64,000 nt of DNA from UBA7803 sp963822255. Lineage in GTDB: Bacteria; Pseudomonadota; Gammaproteobacteria; Pseudomonadales; Azotimanducaceae. The stretch lies in the NCBI GenBank assembly GCA_963822255.1, contig CAWGGV010000001.1:248001-312000 (forward strand). The letters are read 5' to 3'. Positions within the stretch are counted from its first letter, which is position 1, and each line of letters begins with the position of its first letter. Made by a program: the position numbers and the translations under genes. This document shows positions 8,636 to 17,725 of the stretch, piece after piece. The notes below the pieces were generated by a model. The model was given only the letters and a program-made list of their open reading frames with translations, did not search any database and was not told the DNA's origin.

Positions 8636-9991
8636 ATGGCGATTTCCGATCACGTGAATCTCGAGCAGTTCATGGAGGGTCTCAAGCGGCGGAACCCGGG
8701 AGAGACCGAATTTCATCAAGCCGTCTACGAGGTCGCGTCGAACGTCTTCGACTACATCGCCGACAAAGAAATCTATCACGAGATGCAGATCCTGCGGCGG
8801 ATCTCGGAGCCCGATCGGGTGCTCAGCTTCAGGGTCTGCTGGGAGGACGACAACGGCAACATCCGCGTCAACCGCGGCTATCGGGTGCAGAACAGCAACG
8901 CCATCGGGCCGTACAAAGGGGGGTTGCGCTTCCACCCGAGCGTCAACCAGAGCATCCTCAAATTCCTGGCCTTCGAGCAGACGTTCAAGAACAGCCTGAC
9001 TGGTTTGCCCATGGGCGGCGCCAAGGGCGGCGCCGATTTCAACCCCAAGGGCAAGTCCGACAATGAGGTCATGCGCTTCTGCCAGTCGTTTATGACCGAG
9101 CTCTACCGCCACGTGGGGGACGATATAGACGTCCCTGCCGGCGACATCGGTGTCGGCGCCCGCGAGATCGGCTTCATGTTCGGCCAGTACAAGCGGGTGA
9201 CGAACCGTTACACCGGTGTGCTCACGGGCAAAGGGCTCGAGTACGGCGGCAGCCCGATACGCACCGAGGCTACCGGCTACGGCACGGTCTACATGATGCA
9301 GAACATGCTGGAGCGCGTCGGCAATGCCGTGGAGGGCAAGACCTGCCTCGTTTCCGGTGCTGGCAACGTGGCGAGCTACGCGGTGGAGAAGATCAACCAG
9401 CTGGGCGGCAAGGTGATCACGCTGTCGGATTCGACGGGGTTCATTCACGATCCCCAGGGCATCGACGAGCAGCGCCTGGCTTACGTGCTCGACCTCAAGA
9501 CCAGGCGGCGCTCCGGACTGGAGGAATATGCCCGTGAGTTCGGTGCCGAGTTCCATGCCGGTGCGCGGCCGTGGCGTGTTCCGGGCGATCTCGCCTTCCC
9601 CTGCGCCACCCAGAACGAGATCAGCGAGGCGGACGCGCTGACGCTGATCAAAAACGGCTGCATCGCCGTCTCCGAGGGTGCCAACATGCCGACCGAGCAG
9701 AACGGCATCGAGCACTTCACGGAAGCGAAGGTGCTGTTCGCCCCGAGCAAGGCAGCCAACGCCGGCGGCGTCGCGGTGTCGGGGCTGGAAATGAGCCAGA
9801 ACAGCGCACGCATCACCTGGAAGGAAGAAGAGCTGCAGAGGCTGCTGAAGCAGATCATGCACGACATTCACGAGCGCTGCGTCGAGTACGGCCGGGTGCC
9901 GGGCGTGGATTTCATCGACTACGTCCGGGGCGCCAACATCGCCGGCTTCGTGAAGGTGGCGGACGCCATGATCGCGTACGGCGTGGTCTGA
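8636..9991 (+). CDS. gdhA: NADP-type glutamate dehydrogenase
   Basis: 451 residues, close to the usual ~447 of hexameric bacterial GdhA. It catalyses reductive amination of 2-oxoglutarate by ammonium. Visible signatures are YKGGLRFHPSVN, the catalytic-lysine region LPMGGAKGG, DIDVPAGDIGVG, the nucleotide-binding SGAGNVA and EGANMPT. The ATG at 8636 was chosen because GGGAGGAAGGGG immediately precedes it and the protein then starts at the family's normal N-terminus; the open frame extends further upstream but that part is antisense to the hydrolase gene. It is monocistronic by appearance and divergent from the lipoprotein hydrolase, with the promoter likely within 8560-8635. Confidence 0.97.
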   Translation: MAISDHVNLEQFMEGLKRRNPGETEFHQAVYEVASNVFDYIADKEIYHEMQILRRISEPDRVLSFRVCWEDDNGNIRVNRGYRVQNSNAIGPYKGGLRFHPSVNQSILKFLAFEQTFKNSLTGLPMGGAKGGADFNPKGKSDNEVMRFCQSFMTELYRHVGDDIDVPAGDIGVGAREIGFMFGQYKRVTNRYTGVLTGKGLEYGGSPIRTEATGYGTVYMMQNMLERVGNAVEGKTCLVSGAGNVASYAVEKINQLGGKVITLSDSTGFIHDPQGIDEQRLAYVLDLKTRRRSGLEEYAREFGAEFHAGARPWRVPGDLAFPCATQNEISEADALTLIKNGCIAVSEGANMPTEQNGIEHFTEAKVLFAPSKAANAGGVAVSGLEMSQNSARITWKEEELQRLLKQIMHDIHERCVEYGRVPGVDFIDYVRGANIAGFVKVADAMIAYGVV

Positions 9992-10010
9992 TACCAGCTC
10001 GCTAGCTAAC

Positions 10011-10520
10011 TCAGCGCGCCGCTTTGCCGGGCGGAATCCCGGCGAACCGGCGCCGCCAGGCGATCATCTCCAGCGCCGCGGCTGCGGCCTCGTATCCTTT
10101 GTTGTATTCGTCGTCTCCGGACCGGGCGCGGGCATCCTCGATGTCGAGCACCGGCAGCACCTCCACGACCACCGGACGTCGGTACGCGCGGCCGACCGCG
10201 CCCAGACCGCGCATGCACTCGCTACTGATCATCTCGAAGTGCAGGGTCTCGCCCTTCACGATCACGCCGAAGCAGATCACCGCGTCCAGGTCACCGGCAA
10301 GGTCGGAGGCCAGCAGATCGGCCGCCGCCAACGGCAGTTCCAGGCAGCCCGGCAAGGTGTGCACGTCCACCCGCTGATAGCCGGCCGTGCGCAACACCCG
10401 CTCGCACACCGCGGACATGCTCTCGACGATCTCGGGATACCACTTGGAGCACAGGACGGCGATCCGGCCCGGTGATGCCACGGCGGGCAGCTTCGAGAGA
10501 TCGACGACTGACTTCGCCAT
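10011..10520 (-). CDS. ribH: 6,7-dimethyl-8-ribityllumazine synthase, divergent stand-alone type
   Basis: 169 residues. Lumazine synthase condenses 5-amino-6-ribitylamino-uracil with dihydroxybutanone phosphate in riboflavin synthesis. Recognisable elements are the N-terminal strand IAVLCSKWYPEIVESM, LPGCLELPLAA (family PGxxEIPLA), and FGVIVKGETLHFE (family GxVIxGxTxHF with its catalytic histidine). The start ATG has AAAGGAA just upstream. The usual partners (ribA/ribB, ribE, nusB) are absent: it lies between gdhA, convergent with it, and an XRE gene, divergent from it. The sequence departs from housekeeping RibH, so it may be a second paralogue (RibH2-like) with specialised use. Confidence 0.85.
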   Translation of the reverse strand: MAKSVVDLSKLPAVASPGRIAVLCSKWYPEIVESMSAVCERVLRTAGYQRVDVHTLPGCLELPLAAADLLASDLAGDLDAVICFGVIVKGETLHFEMISSECMRGLGAVGRAYRRPVVVEVLPVLDIEDARARSGDDEYNKGYEAAAAALEMIAWRRRFAGIPPGKAAR

Positions 10521-10675
10521 GGGATTCCTTTCGAGGTGGCGCAGCGGCCCGGGAGGGCCAGAGGATAGCGGAACCATCCGCCGCGCCCAACCGCCAGGCG
10601 CGACGCCGCAGCGGCCGCGCCGTCCGGCGGTCCGAGCCCCGCACCTCGGTGCTGCACCCGGGCGACATATCAAAC

Positions 10676-10705
10676 TTGCTTATTGATGTTTGGTACATCT
10701 ATAGT
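10676..10705 (+). promoter_or_regulatory. Putative sigma70 promoter and operator before the XRE regulator
   Basis: An AT-rich island in GC-rich surroundings. TTGCTT (10676-10681) and TATAGT (10700-10705) are separated by 18 bp, about 33 bp before the XRE start codon. The same stretch holds an imperfect inverted repeat (CAAAC near 10671-10675 and GTTTG near 10687-10692). This suits autoregulation by the adjacent HTH protein. Inferred from sequence only. Confidence 0.4.
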
Positions 10706-10738
10706 GCATTTCGCAGGCTCATAATAGATGGCTTAAAC

Positions 10739-11011
10739 ATGCTTTCGCCTCCCCAGCTACGAGCTGCGCGGGCTCTGCTCGGAATGGACCAGCGCACCCT
10801 CGCCGACCTCGCCGGCGTGTCTCTGCCCACCATTCAGCGCATGGAGACCAGCGCAGGAGCCCAGGTCCGCGGCAACGTGGACTCACTCACCAAAGTGGTC
10901 GAAGCCCTGGAGAGGGCTGGGGTCGAGCTGCTCGCCGAAGGGGCGTCCAGCGTCACAGGCGGCAGGGGCGTGCGTCTGAAATCACCGGCAGCGCCGGGCG
11001 AGCTCGCGTAG
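10739..11011 (+). CDS. XRE-family helix-turn-helix transcriptional regulator
   Basis: 90 residues. An HTH_3 domain occupies about residues 5-62: QLRAARALLGMDQRTLADLA, then GVSLPTIQRMET as the recognition-helix region. It starts at the ATG following the AT-rich promoter region; the open frame continues upstream but without regulator-like sequence. The stop lies 2 bp before the start of the hyfB-like gene, so this gene leads the hyf-type operon and probably regulates it and itself. The short C-terminal tail shows no ligand domain. Confidence 0.85.
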   Translation: MLSPPQLRAARALLGMDQRTLADLAGVSLPTIQRMETSAGAQVRGNVDSLTKVVEALERAGVELLAEGASSVTGGRGVRLKSPAAPGELA

Positions 11012-11013
11012 CC

Positions 11014-13020
11014 ATGCAGCTCGCCCTCTGGCTGGCGGCCGCCGCGGTCGCGCTGGCAATGACTTCGGCCGCGGTGTCGCTGCTCGCAGGCCGGATACCC
11101 CGGCTGCTGCGGACGCTGTCGATGCCGCTGTTCGGGCTGGCCGGGCTGGCGGCTCTGGCCGCGGGCCTCGGTGCGCTGGGCGGAACCGGTGCGGTCGTCG
11201 CCCAATTGCCCATGGGTCTTCCATGGCTGCCCTGGCACGTCCGCCTCGACGCACTGGCCGGCTTCTTTCTCGCGGTGATCGGGGTCGTGGCGTTCGCCGT
11301 CGGCCTGTATGGTCCGGCATACGTACGAGGGTTCGAGAACGGCCGGGACTCGCTGCCGGCCCTCGGCGGGTTCGCCGGGTTGTTCCTGGCCGGCATGCTC
11401 ACGGTGGTACTCGCCGACGACGCTTTTCTGTTCATGGTGGCCTGGGAGGTGATGTCCCTTGCCTCCTATTTCCTGGTGGCGTTCCATCATGAGAATCCCG
11501 CCAACCGCCGCGCCGCTTTTCTGTATCTGCTCATGGCCCATGTGGGAGGGCTCGCGATTCTGCTCGGCTACGGCGTTCTCGCGTCGTTCGGGGGCGGCTT
11601 CGGCTTCGACGCCATGCGCTCCGCCGAGCTCTCCACAGGATGGGCCGGCGCGGCGTTCGCACTGGCGTTCGTCGGATTCGGCATCAAGGCGGGGCTGGTG
11701 CCGCTCCACGCGTGGCTGCCCGAGGCCCATCCGGCCGCGCCGTCTCACGTGTCGGCGCTCATGTCCGGGGTGATGCTGAAGGTGGCCGTGTACGGCTTCG
11801 TGCGCTTCGTGTTCGATCTGCTCGGTGATTTCCAGTGGCAGTGGGGCGTGGCGGTGTTGGCGGTCGGCAGCGTATCAGCGCTGATGGGCGTGCTCTACGC
11901 TCTGATGGAGCACGACCTCAAGCGTCTTCTCGCCTACCACTCGGTGGAAAATCTCGGCATCATCTTCATCGGCCTCGGTCTTTCTCTGCTGTACCTGTCG
12001 GCCGGGCAGACGGTGCTCGGGGTGGTGGCGCTGGTGGCCGCCCTCTATCACACGGTCAACCACGCGCTGTTCAAGGGCCTGCTGTTCCTCGGCGCCGGGG
12101 CCATCCTGCACAGCACCCACGAGCGCGACCTCGAGCAGATGGGCGGGCTGCTGCGGCGGATGCCGTGGACCGGCACATTCTTCCTCATCGGCTGTATGGC
12201 CATCTCGGCGCTGCCGCCCCTGAACGGCTTCGCCTCCGAATGGCTTACGTTCCAGTCCGCTCTGCAGGCCTGGCGCCTGGACAGCGGCGTGCTGCGGAGC
12301 CTGGTGCCGGTGTCGGCGGCGATGCTGGCGCTGACCGGCGCTCTGGCCGCCGCCTGTTTCGTCAAGGTCTACGGTGTCGCGTTTCTCGGCCGGGCCCGCA
12401 GCCGTCACGTGCGCCGTGCCCGCCAGGTGCCGGTGGGAATGCGCGCCGGGCAGGGGGTGCTGGCGGTGCTTTGCATCGTGCTGGGCGTGTTCCCGACCAC
12501 GGTCGTCGCGCTGCTCGAGAACGTCCCGCGTCAACTTCTGGGCACCGGCCTGCCCGAGGCCACCGTTCACGGCTGGCTGTGGCTGACCCCGGTGGCGGAG
12601 GGGGCGGCCAGCTACAGCGCGCCTCTGGTGGTACTGACGCTCGCGGTGCTCGGCGCCCTCACCGTCTGGGTCTGGCGGCGGGGCGCGGTGCGGCGGGTGC
12701 GCCGCGGCGATCCCTGGGACTGCGGATTCGCGTCGCCCGATGCCCGGATGCAGTACACGGCCACCGCCTTCGCTCAACCGATCCGCCGCGTGTTCGGCCT
12801 GCTCTTCCACATCGACGAGGGCGTCGAGGTGCAGGACGGCGGCCGCCGCCGCTACCGGCTGCACCTGGAGGACCGGGCGTGGGGGCTGTTCTACCTGCCG
12901 GTGCTGGCCGCGGTGGAAGCCGCCGCACGGCGGGTCGTAGGCCTGCAGTCCGGCAACGTCCGCGTGTACCTCGGCACCACGTTGCTCACCCTGCTGGTGC
13001 TGCTGTGGATCGTCTCGTGA
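11014..13020 (+). CDS. hyfB: Hydrogenase-4 component B-like proton-pumping membrane subunit
   Basis: 668 residues, like E. coli HyfB (about 672). It belongs to the NuoL/M/N-type antiporter family, with about 14-16 membrane helices. Family motifs include WEVMSLASYFLV with the conserved helix glutamate, LVPLHAWLPEAHPAAPSHVS and LLAYHSVENLGII. The likely role is ion translocation in a membrane oxidoreductase related to complex I and group 4 hydrogenases. It is the first structural gene of a run in which each start overlaps the previous stop by 4 bp. Confidence 0.92.
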   Translation: MQLALWLAAAAVALAMTSAAVSLLAGRIPRLLRTLSMPLFGLAGLAALAAGLGALGGTGAVVAQLPMGLPWLPWHVRLDALAGFFLAVIGVVAFAVGLYGPAYVRGFENGRDSLPALGGFAGLFLAGMLTVVLADDAFLFMVAWEVMSLASYFLVAFHHENPANRRAAFLYLLMAHVGGLAILLGYGVLASFGGGFGFDAMRSAELSTGWAGAAFALAFVGFGIKAGLVPLHAWLPEAHPAAPSHVSALMSGVMLKVAVYGFVRFVFDLLGDFQWQWGVAVLAVGSVSALMGVLYALMEHDLKRLLAYHSVENLGIIFIGLGLSLLYLSAGQTVLGVVALVAALYHTVNHALFKGLLFLGAGAILHSTHERDLEQMGGLLRRMPWTGTFFLIGCMAISALPPLNGFASEWLTFQSALQAWRLDSGVLRSLVPVSAAMLALTGALAAACFVKVYGVAFLGRARSRHVRRARQVPVGMRAGQGVLAVLCIVLGVFPTTVVALLENVPRQLLGTGLPEATVHGWLWLTPVAEGAASYSAPLVVLTLAVLGALTVWVWRRGAVRRVRRGDPWDCGFASPDARMQYTATAFAQPIRRVFGLLFHIDEGVEVQDGGRRRYRLHLEDRAWGLFYLPVLAAVEAAARRVVGLQSGNVRVYLGTTLLTLLVLLWIVS

Positions 13021-13970
13021 GCATCGCGCCGTCGCTGATCGCCGCCCTGCAGGCCGTGCTGTATGCGGCGCTGGCGCCGCTTCTGGTCGGCTGGATCCGC
13101 AAGGCCAAAGCAGCCCTGCAGAACCGATCGGGGCCGCCGCTGCTGCAGCCCTACCGGGACCTGTACAAGTTGATCGGCAAGGAGGCCCGGGTCGCCCATA
13201 CCGCGTCGCCGGTGTTCCGGATCGCGCCGTACGTGGTATTCGTGGCCACCTGGCTGGCAGCAGCCACCGTGCCGCTGATGGCCATTGCCCAGCCCACGGC
13301 CATGATCGCCGACATCATCGTGCTGGTGGGCCTGCTGGCGCTGGCGCGGTTCTTTCTGGCGCTGGCGGCCATGGACGTGGGGACGGCGTTCGGCGGCATG
13401 GGCGCGTCGCGGGAGATGCTGATCTCGGCCCTCGCCGAGCCGGCCATGCTGCTGGCGGTATTCACCCTGGCCATGACCGCCCACAGCACCAACCTGGCCA
13501 CCGTCGTCGAGGCGCAGCTCGCCGCGCCGCTGGCGCTGCGGCCCTCGTTCCTGTTCGCGCTGGGAGCGCTGGCGCTGGTCGCCATCGCCGAAACCGGCCG
13601 CATACCGGTGGACAACCCCAGCACCCATCTCGAGCTGACGATGGTTCACGAAGCGATGATCCTCGAGTACTCGGGCCGGCACCTGGCGCTGATGGAATGG
13701 GCGGCGCAGATCAAGCTGCTCCTCTACGGCGCGCTGATCGCCAACGTGTTCTTTCCGTGGGGCATCGCTCGCGGCGCCGACGCCGTCGCGCTGGTGGTTG
13801 GTACGGCCGTGGTCATGGTAAAGCTGCTGGTGCTCGGCGGGGCGCTGGCTACGGCCGAAACCGTGCTGGCGAAGATGCGGCTGTTCCGGGTTCCGGCGTT
13901 TCTCAATCTGGCCCTGCTGCTGGCTCTGCTCGGTCTGCTCGGGCACGTCATCCTGGAGGTGGGGCGATGA
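13017..13970 (+). CDS. hyfC: Hydrogenase-4 component C-like (NuoH-type) membrane subunit
   Basis: 317 residues, matching HyfC/HycD (about 315). Multi-pass NuoH-family anchor that connects the peripheral arm to the ion channel modules. Typical stretches are LLQPYRDLYKLIGKE, FGGMGASREMLISALAEPA, and ETGRIPVDNPSTHLELTM followed by HEAMILEYSG; the acidic residues at the quinone/FeS interface are kept. The start is GTG at 13017, overlapping the hyfB stop by 4 bp. Confidence 0.93.
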   Translation: MSIAPSLIAALQAVLYAALAPLLVGWIRKAKAALQNRSGPPLLQPYRDLYKLIGKEARVAHTASPVFRIAPYVVFVATWLAAATVPLMAIAQPTAMIADIIVLVGLLALARFFLALAAMDVGTAFGGMGASREMLISALAEPAMLLAVFTLAMTAHSTNLATVVEAQLAAPLALRPSFLFALGALALVAIAETGRIPVDNPSTHLELTMVHEAMILEYSGRHLALMEWAAQIKLLLYGALIANVFFPWGIARGADAVALVVGTAVVMVKLLVLGGALATAETVLAKMRLFRVPAFLNLALLLALLGLLGHVILEVGR

Positions 13971-14653
13971 ACATCGTCGACCTGCCCCTCGCCCAGCAGC
14001 TCGTGCTGGTGCTGGCGGCGCTGGTGCTGCTCACCGCGTTCGTGCTGCTCGAGCAGGCGCGGCTGGTGTCGGCCATTCACGCGTTCGCCTGGCAGGGGGT
14101 GCTGGTCGCGGCCGTCACCGCGCTGGTGGCGACCGCAGACCATTCGCCTCACCTCTACGCTTCCGCCCTGCTCACCTTGTCGCTCAAAGGCCTGGTGATA
14201 CCGTGGATGCTGCACCGGCTGGTCCAGCGTCTGTCCCTCGAGCGCCACGCCGAGACGCTGCAACAGCCGGCCCTCATCATCCTGGCAGCGGTGTCTCTGG
14301 TGATCTTCAGCTACTGGCTGGTGGTGCCGCTGGTGCGCGAGGAGCTGGTCTTCACCCGCAACATCGTGGCGGTCAGCCTGGCGGCGGTGCTGATCGGTTT
14401 GCTGATGATGGCTTCGCGTCCTCAGGCGGTGCTGCAGGTGCTCGGCTTCATGGCCATGGAGAACGGGCTGTTCCTGGCGGCCGTCTCCGCCACCGGGGGC
14501 ATGCCGCTGGTGGTGGAGCTCGGGGTGGCGTTCGACGTGCTGGTCGCGGCAGTGCTGTTCGGCGTGTTCTTTCTGCAGATCCGCGAGAGCATCGATTCTC
14601 TCGACGTGGACCGCCTGAACCGACTCACGGAAGCCGGAGAGGACGAACGATGA
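13967..14653 (+). CDS. hyfE: Hydrogenase-4 component E-like membrane subunit
   Basis: 228 residues (E. coli HyfE about 216) with around seven hydrophobic helices, related to NuoK/MrpC plus a C-terminal extension. The segment QVLGFMAMENGLFLAAVS is characteristic of the family. It starts at ATG 13967, overlapping hyfC by 4 bp (ATGA), and ends overlapping hyfF by 4 bp. It is a structural part of the membrane arm; no cofactor motif is expected. Confidence 0.9.
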   Translation: MNIVDLPLAQQLVLVLAALVLLTAFVLLEQARLVSAIHAFAWQGVLVAAVTALVATADHSPHLYASALLTLSLKGLVIPWMLHRLVQRLSLERHAETLQQPALIILAAVSLVIFSYWLVVPLVREELVFTRNIVAVSLAAVLIGLLMMASRPQAVLQVLGFMAMENGLFLAAVSATGGMPLVVELGVAFDVLVAAVLFGVFFLQIRESIDSLDVDRLNRLTEAGEDER

Positions 14654-16122
14654 TCGCCCTCCTGCTCACCCTGCTCGCCCCGTTGGTATCGGCACTGGTG
14701 CTTGCCCTGATACGCTCGCCGGGCCGCGCCGGCTGGATGAACGTCGCCGGCTCAACCCTCACCCTGGCCGCATCGGCGCGGCTGGGCTGGCAGGTCGCCG
14801 CTGCCGGCGAGGTTGCCTGGGCCAGCTTCAGGGTCGATACCTTCAACGTCTACCTCATCGTGCTGACGGCCTTCGTCGGCCTCACCACGGCAGTGTTCTC
14901 CCGGCCCTACATGCGCCACGTGCGCGAGAGCGGCCGCACCGGCGAGCGCGGCATGCGCGTCTATCACGCCATGTACCAGACCTTCATGTTCACCATGCTG
15001 CTGGCGCTGTCCACGGACAATCTCGGCATTCTCTGGGTGGCGATCGAAGGCGCAACCCTCAGCACCGTCCTGCTGGTGTCGCTCTACCGCACGCCGGAAG
15101 CGGTGGAGGCGGCGTGGAAGTACTTCATCCTCTGCGGCGTCGGCATCGCCCTGGCGTTGTTCGGCACCGTGCTCACCTACTTCGCCGCCCAGCATGTTCC
15201 GGGCGCGGCGGAAGGCGGGCTCACGTGGAGCGTGCTGTACCGCCACGCTGAGGCGCTGGAGCCAGCGGTAATGAGGCTGGCCTTCGTGTTCCTGCTGGTG
15301 GGGTACGGCACCAAGGTAGGTCTCGTGCCGCTGCACCAATGGCTGCCGGACGCCCACTCCGAGGGCCCCACGCCGGTGTCGGCGGTGCTTTCCGGGCTGC
15401 TGCTGAACGTCGCCCTGTACGCGTTGATCCGGGTCAAGATGCTGGTGGACGGCTCTCTCGCCGCCACCGCATCGCCGCACATCGCGGGTCGTCTGCTCAT
15501 GGCGTTCGGACTACTGTCGTTCCTGGTCGCCGGCCTGTTCCTGCATCGCCAGCGTGACATCAAACGCATGTTCAGCTACTCGTCCATCGAACACATGGGG
15601 CTCATGGCGTTCGCCTTCGGTCTCGGCGGGCCGCTGGCGACCTTCGGCGGGCTGCTCCACATGCTGGTGCACTCCCTCACCAAATCGTCGATCTTCGTCA
15701 TGGTCGGCCACGCCACCCACATCGCCGGCACCCAGCGCATCGACCACATCCGCGGGCTCATCGCTACCCAGCCGGTGGTCGGCTGGTCGCTGCTGATCGC
15801 GGTGGCCGCGGTGGCCGGATTCCCGCCGTTCGGGGTCTTCACCAGCGAGTTTCTGCTGTTGACGGCGACCATGCAGAACGCGCCCTGGCTCACCGCCGCG
15901 CTGCTCGCCGGCCTTGCCATCGCGTTCGCCGGCTTGTTCCGGCACCTGCAGCCCATGGTGTACGGCGCGGCGCCGGAACGCCAGTCACCGGTACCCGCCA
16001 ACATGCTGCCGGTGTTCGTTCATCTCGCGCTGGTGCTCTGGCTCGGCCTGGCGGTGCCCGGCTTTCTGGCCCGCTGGCTCGACCGGGCGACCGAACTGAT
16101 CACCGGAGCGCACCTGCTGTGA
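14650..16122 (+). CDS. hyfF: Hydrogenase-4 component F-like antiporter subunit
   Basis: 490 residues of NuoM/N type with about 13-14 helices. Conserved stretches are WVAIEGATLSTVLLVSLYRT (glutamate of the proton path), GLVPLHQWLPDAHSEGPTPV and FSYSSIEHMGLMAF. It is the second ion-translocating module beside HyfB; the third antiporter paralogue HyfD of E. coli is absent here. It starts at ATG 14650 with a 4-bp overlap, and its TGA overlaps the GTG of the following hyfG-like gene. Confidence 0.92.
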   Translation: MIALLLTLLAPLVSALVLALIRSPGRAGWMNVAGSTLTLAASARLGWQVAAAGEVAWASFRVDTFNVYLIVLTAFVGLTTAVFSRPYMRHVRESGRTGERGMRVYHAMYQTFMFTMLLALSTDNLGILWVAIEGATLSTVLLVSLYRTPEAVEAAWKYFILCGVGIALALFGTVLTYFAAQHVPGAAEGGLTWSVLYRHAEALEPAVMRLAFVFLLVGYGTKVGLVPLHQWLPDAHSEGPTPVSAVLSGLLLNVALYALIRVKMLVDGSLAATASPHIAGRLLMAFGLLSFLVAGLFLHRQRDIKRMFSYSSIEHMGLMAFAFGLGGPLATFGGLLHMLVHSLTKSSIFVMVGHATHIAGTQRIDHIRGLIATQPVVGWSLLIAVAAVAGFPPFGVFTSEFLLLTATMQNAPWLTAALLAGLAIAFAGLFRHLQPMVYGAAPERQSPVPANMLPVFVHLALVLWLGLAVPGFLARWLDRATELITGAHLL

Positions 16123-17712
16123 GCGACGACGACCGATCCCGACCTCTTGTCATCGGCGTTGGCAGACCGACGGCGTGGCGGTGAGCGAGAGGGACACCGT
16201 GAGCCTGGCGCCGGCGGCTCGCCTGGAACTCGCCGCCGTGCACTGGGGCGAGGCTGCCCGCGTCGCCGCCGCCGAGCGGCTGGCGTTGGGCCGGCGTGTG
16301 GGGCGACCCGCGGGCGATGGACGTGGTCGTGCAGTCGGCGCTGGAGCGCGCCGGCGATTACGTCGTGCTGGAGACCCGGGTGCCGCTCGACTCGTCTGTC
16401 ACTGCCATCGCAGACGCCGCATTTCCCAGGCGCCGAGCGCTTGGAGCGCCATCTTCGGGATCTGCTCGGCGTCACCTTCGACGGTCATCCGAACCCGTGC
16501 CGCTGGACGCGGCACCAGGCCTGGAGCGAAGCGCGACTGGCCCCTGCGTCCCGACTACCCGGCCGCCGGACGCGCACCGGCACGGACGCCGGCCGATGCC
16601 GGCTATCCGTTCGCGCGGATCCATGGCAGCGGCGTCTACGAGATCCCGGTCGGGCCCGTGCACGCCGGCATCATCGAGCCGGGCCACTTCCGCTTCCAGG
16701 CCGTGGGCGAAGACATCCTGAGTCTCGAGGCACGCCTGGGGTACACCCACAAGGGCATCGAGAAGATCGCCGGCGGCCGCGACCCGGCGGGACTGGCGCG
16801 GTTGGCGGGGCGGGTGTCCGGCGACTCCACCGTGGCCCACACCTGGGCTGCCTGCCTGGCCATGGAGCGTGCCGCCGGCTGCCGGCTGCCGCCGCGCGCG
16901 GCTGTACCTGCGCGCTCTGCTTGCGGAGCGGGAACGGATCGCCAATCACCTAGGCGATATCGGCGCCATCTGCAACGATGTGGGCTTCGCCTTCGTCCAC
17001 GTCAACTGCTCCCGGCTGCGCGAGACCTGGCAGCGCCGCAGCCATCGAGCTGTTCGGCCATCGCCTGCTCATGGACCTGGTGGTGCCGGGCGGCGTGAGC
17101 CGCGACCTGCCGGCCGGCGCCGAGGACGTGCTGCGCGCCGATCACGCAGCGCTGCGCCGCGCGGTGGAGCCGCTGTTCGCCATCATCGGCGACTATCCGT
17201 CCCTGGAGGACCGGCTGCTCGGCACCGGCGTACTGACGGCCGAGGATGCCCGAGCGCTCGGCTGCACCGGCTACGTCGGCAAGGCCAGCGGCCAGACGTT
17301 CGACGTGCGGCGCGCCTGCCCCTACCCGCCGTACGACGTCCATCCGGTGGAGGTTCCGGTGCTGGACCAGGGCGACGTGGCCGCGCGGCTGTCGGTTCGC
17401 ATTCAGGAGGTGCGCCTCACCCTGGACTGGCTGGACGGCCTGCTGGATGCACTGCCTGCGGGCGAGATTGCCGTGCCGCTGCCGGCGCCGCCGCCGGGCG
17501 CCGCCGGGCTCGGCCTGATCGAGGGCTGGCGCGGCGAGATTCTCAGCTACGTGCGCTTCGACGAGGCCGGCCGCATCGCCCGGTTCTTTCCCCGGGACCC
17601 GAGCTGGTTCACCTGGCCGGCCCTGGAGCGGCTCATCCACGGCAACATCGTCGCCGACTTCCCGGTGTGCAACAAATCCGTCAACGGCTCGTACTCGGGC
17701 CACGACCTGTGA
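16119..17712 (+). pseudogene. hyfG: Frameshifted HyfG/NuoCD-like large subunit without the Ni site
   Basis: The coding signal runs through all three frames. Successive recognisable pieces are ARLELAAVHWGEAARVA (from about 16190), VWGDPRAMDVVVQSALE (about 16296), ERLERHLRDLLGVTFDG (about 16440), RDWPLRPDYPAA through YTHKGIEKIAGG (about 16535-16890), RALLAERERIANHLGDIG (about 16905-17035) and ELFGHRLLMDLVVPGG to the stop. That needs at least five +1 frame changes in 900 bp. Rejoined, it is a NuoC-like N-terminus fused to a NuoD/hydrogenase-large-subunit domain. The first Ni-binding motif reads GRVSGDSTVAH instead of RVCGICxxAH, and the second reads DFPVCNKS instead of DPCxxC, so a hydrogen-reacting Ni-Fe centre is not expected. 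Either decayed or affected by sequence errors. Confidence 0.8.
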
Positions 17713-17725
17713 GGATCTCGAAGCC

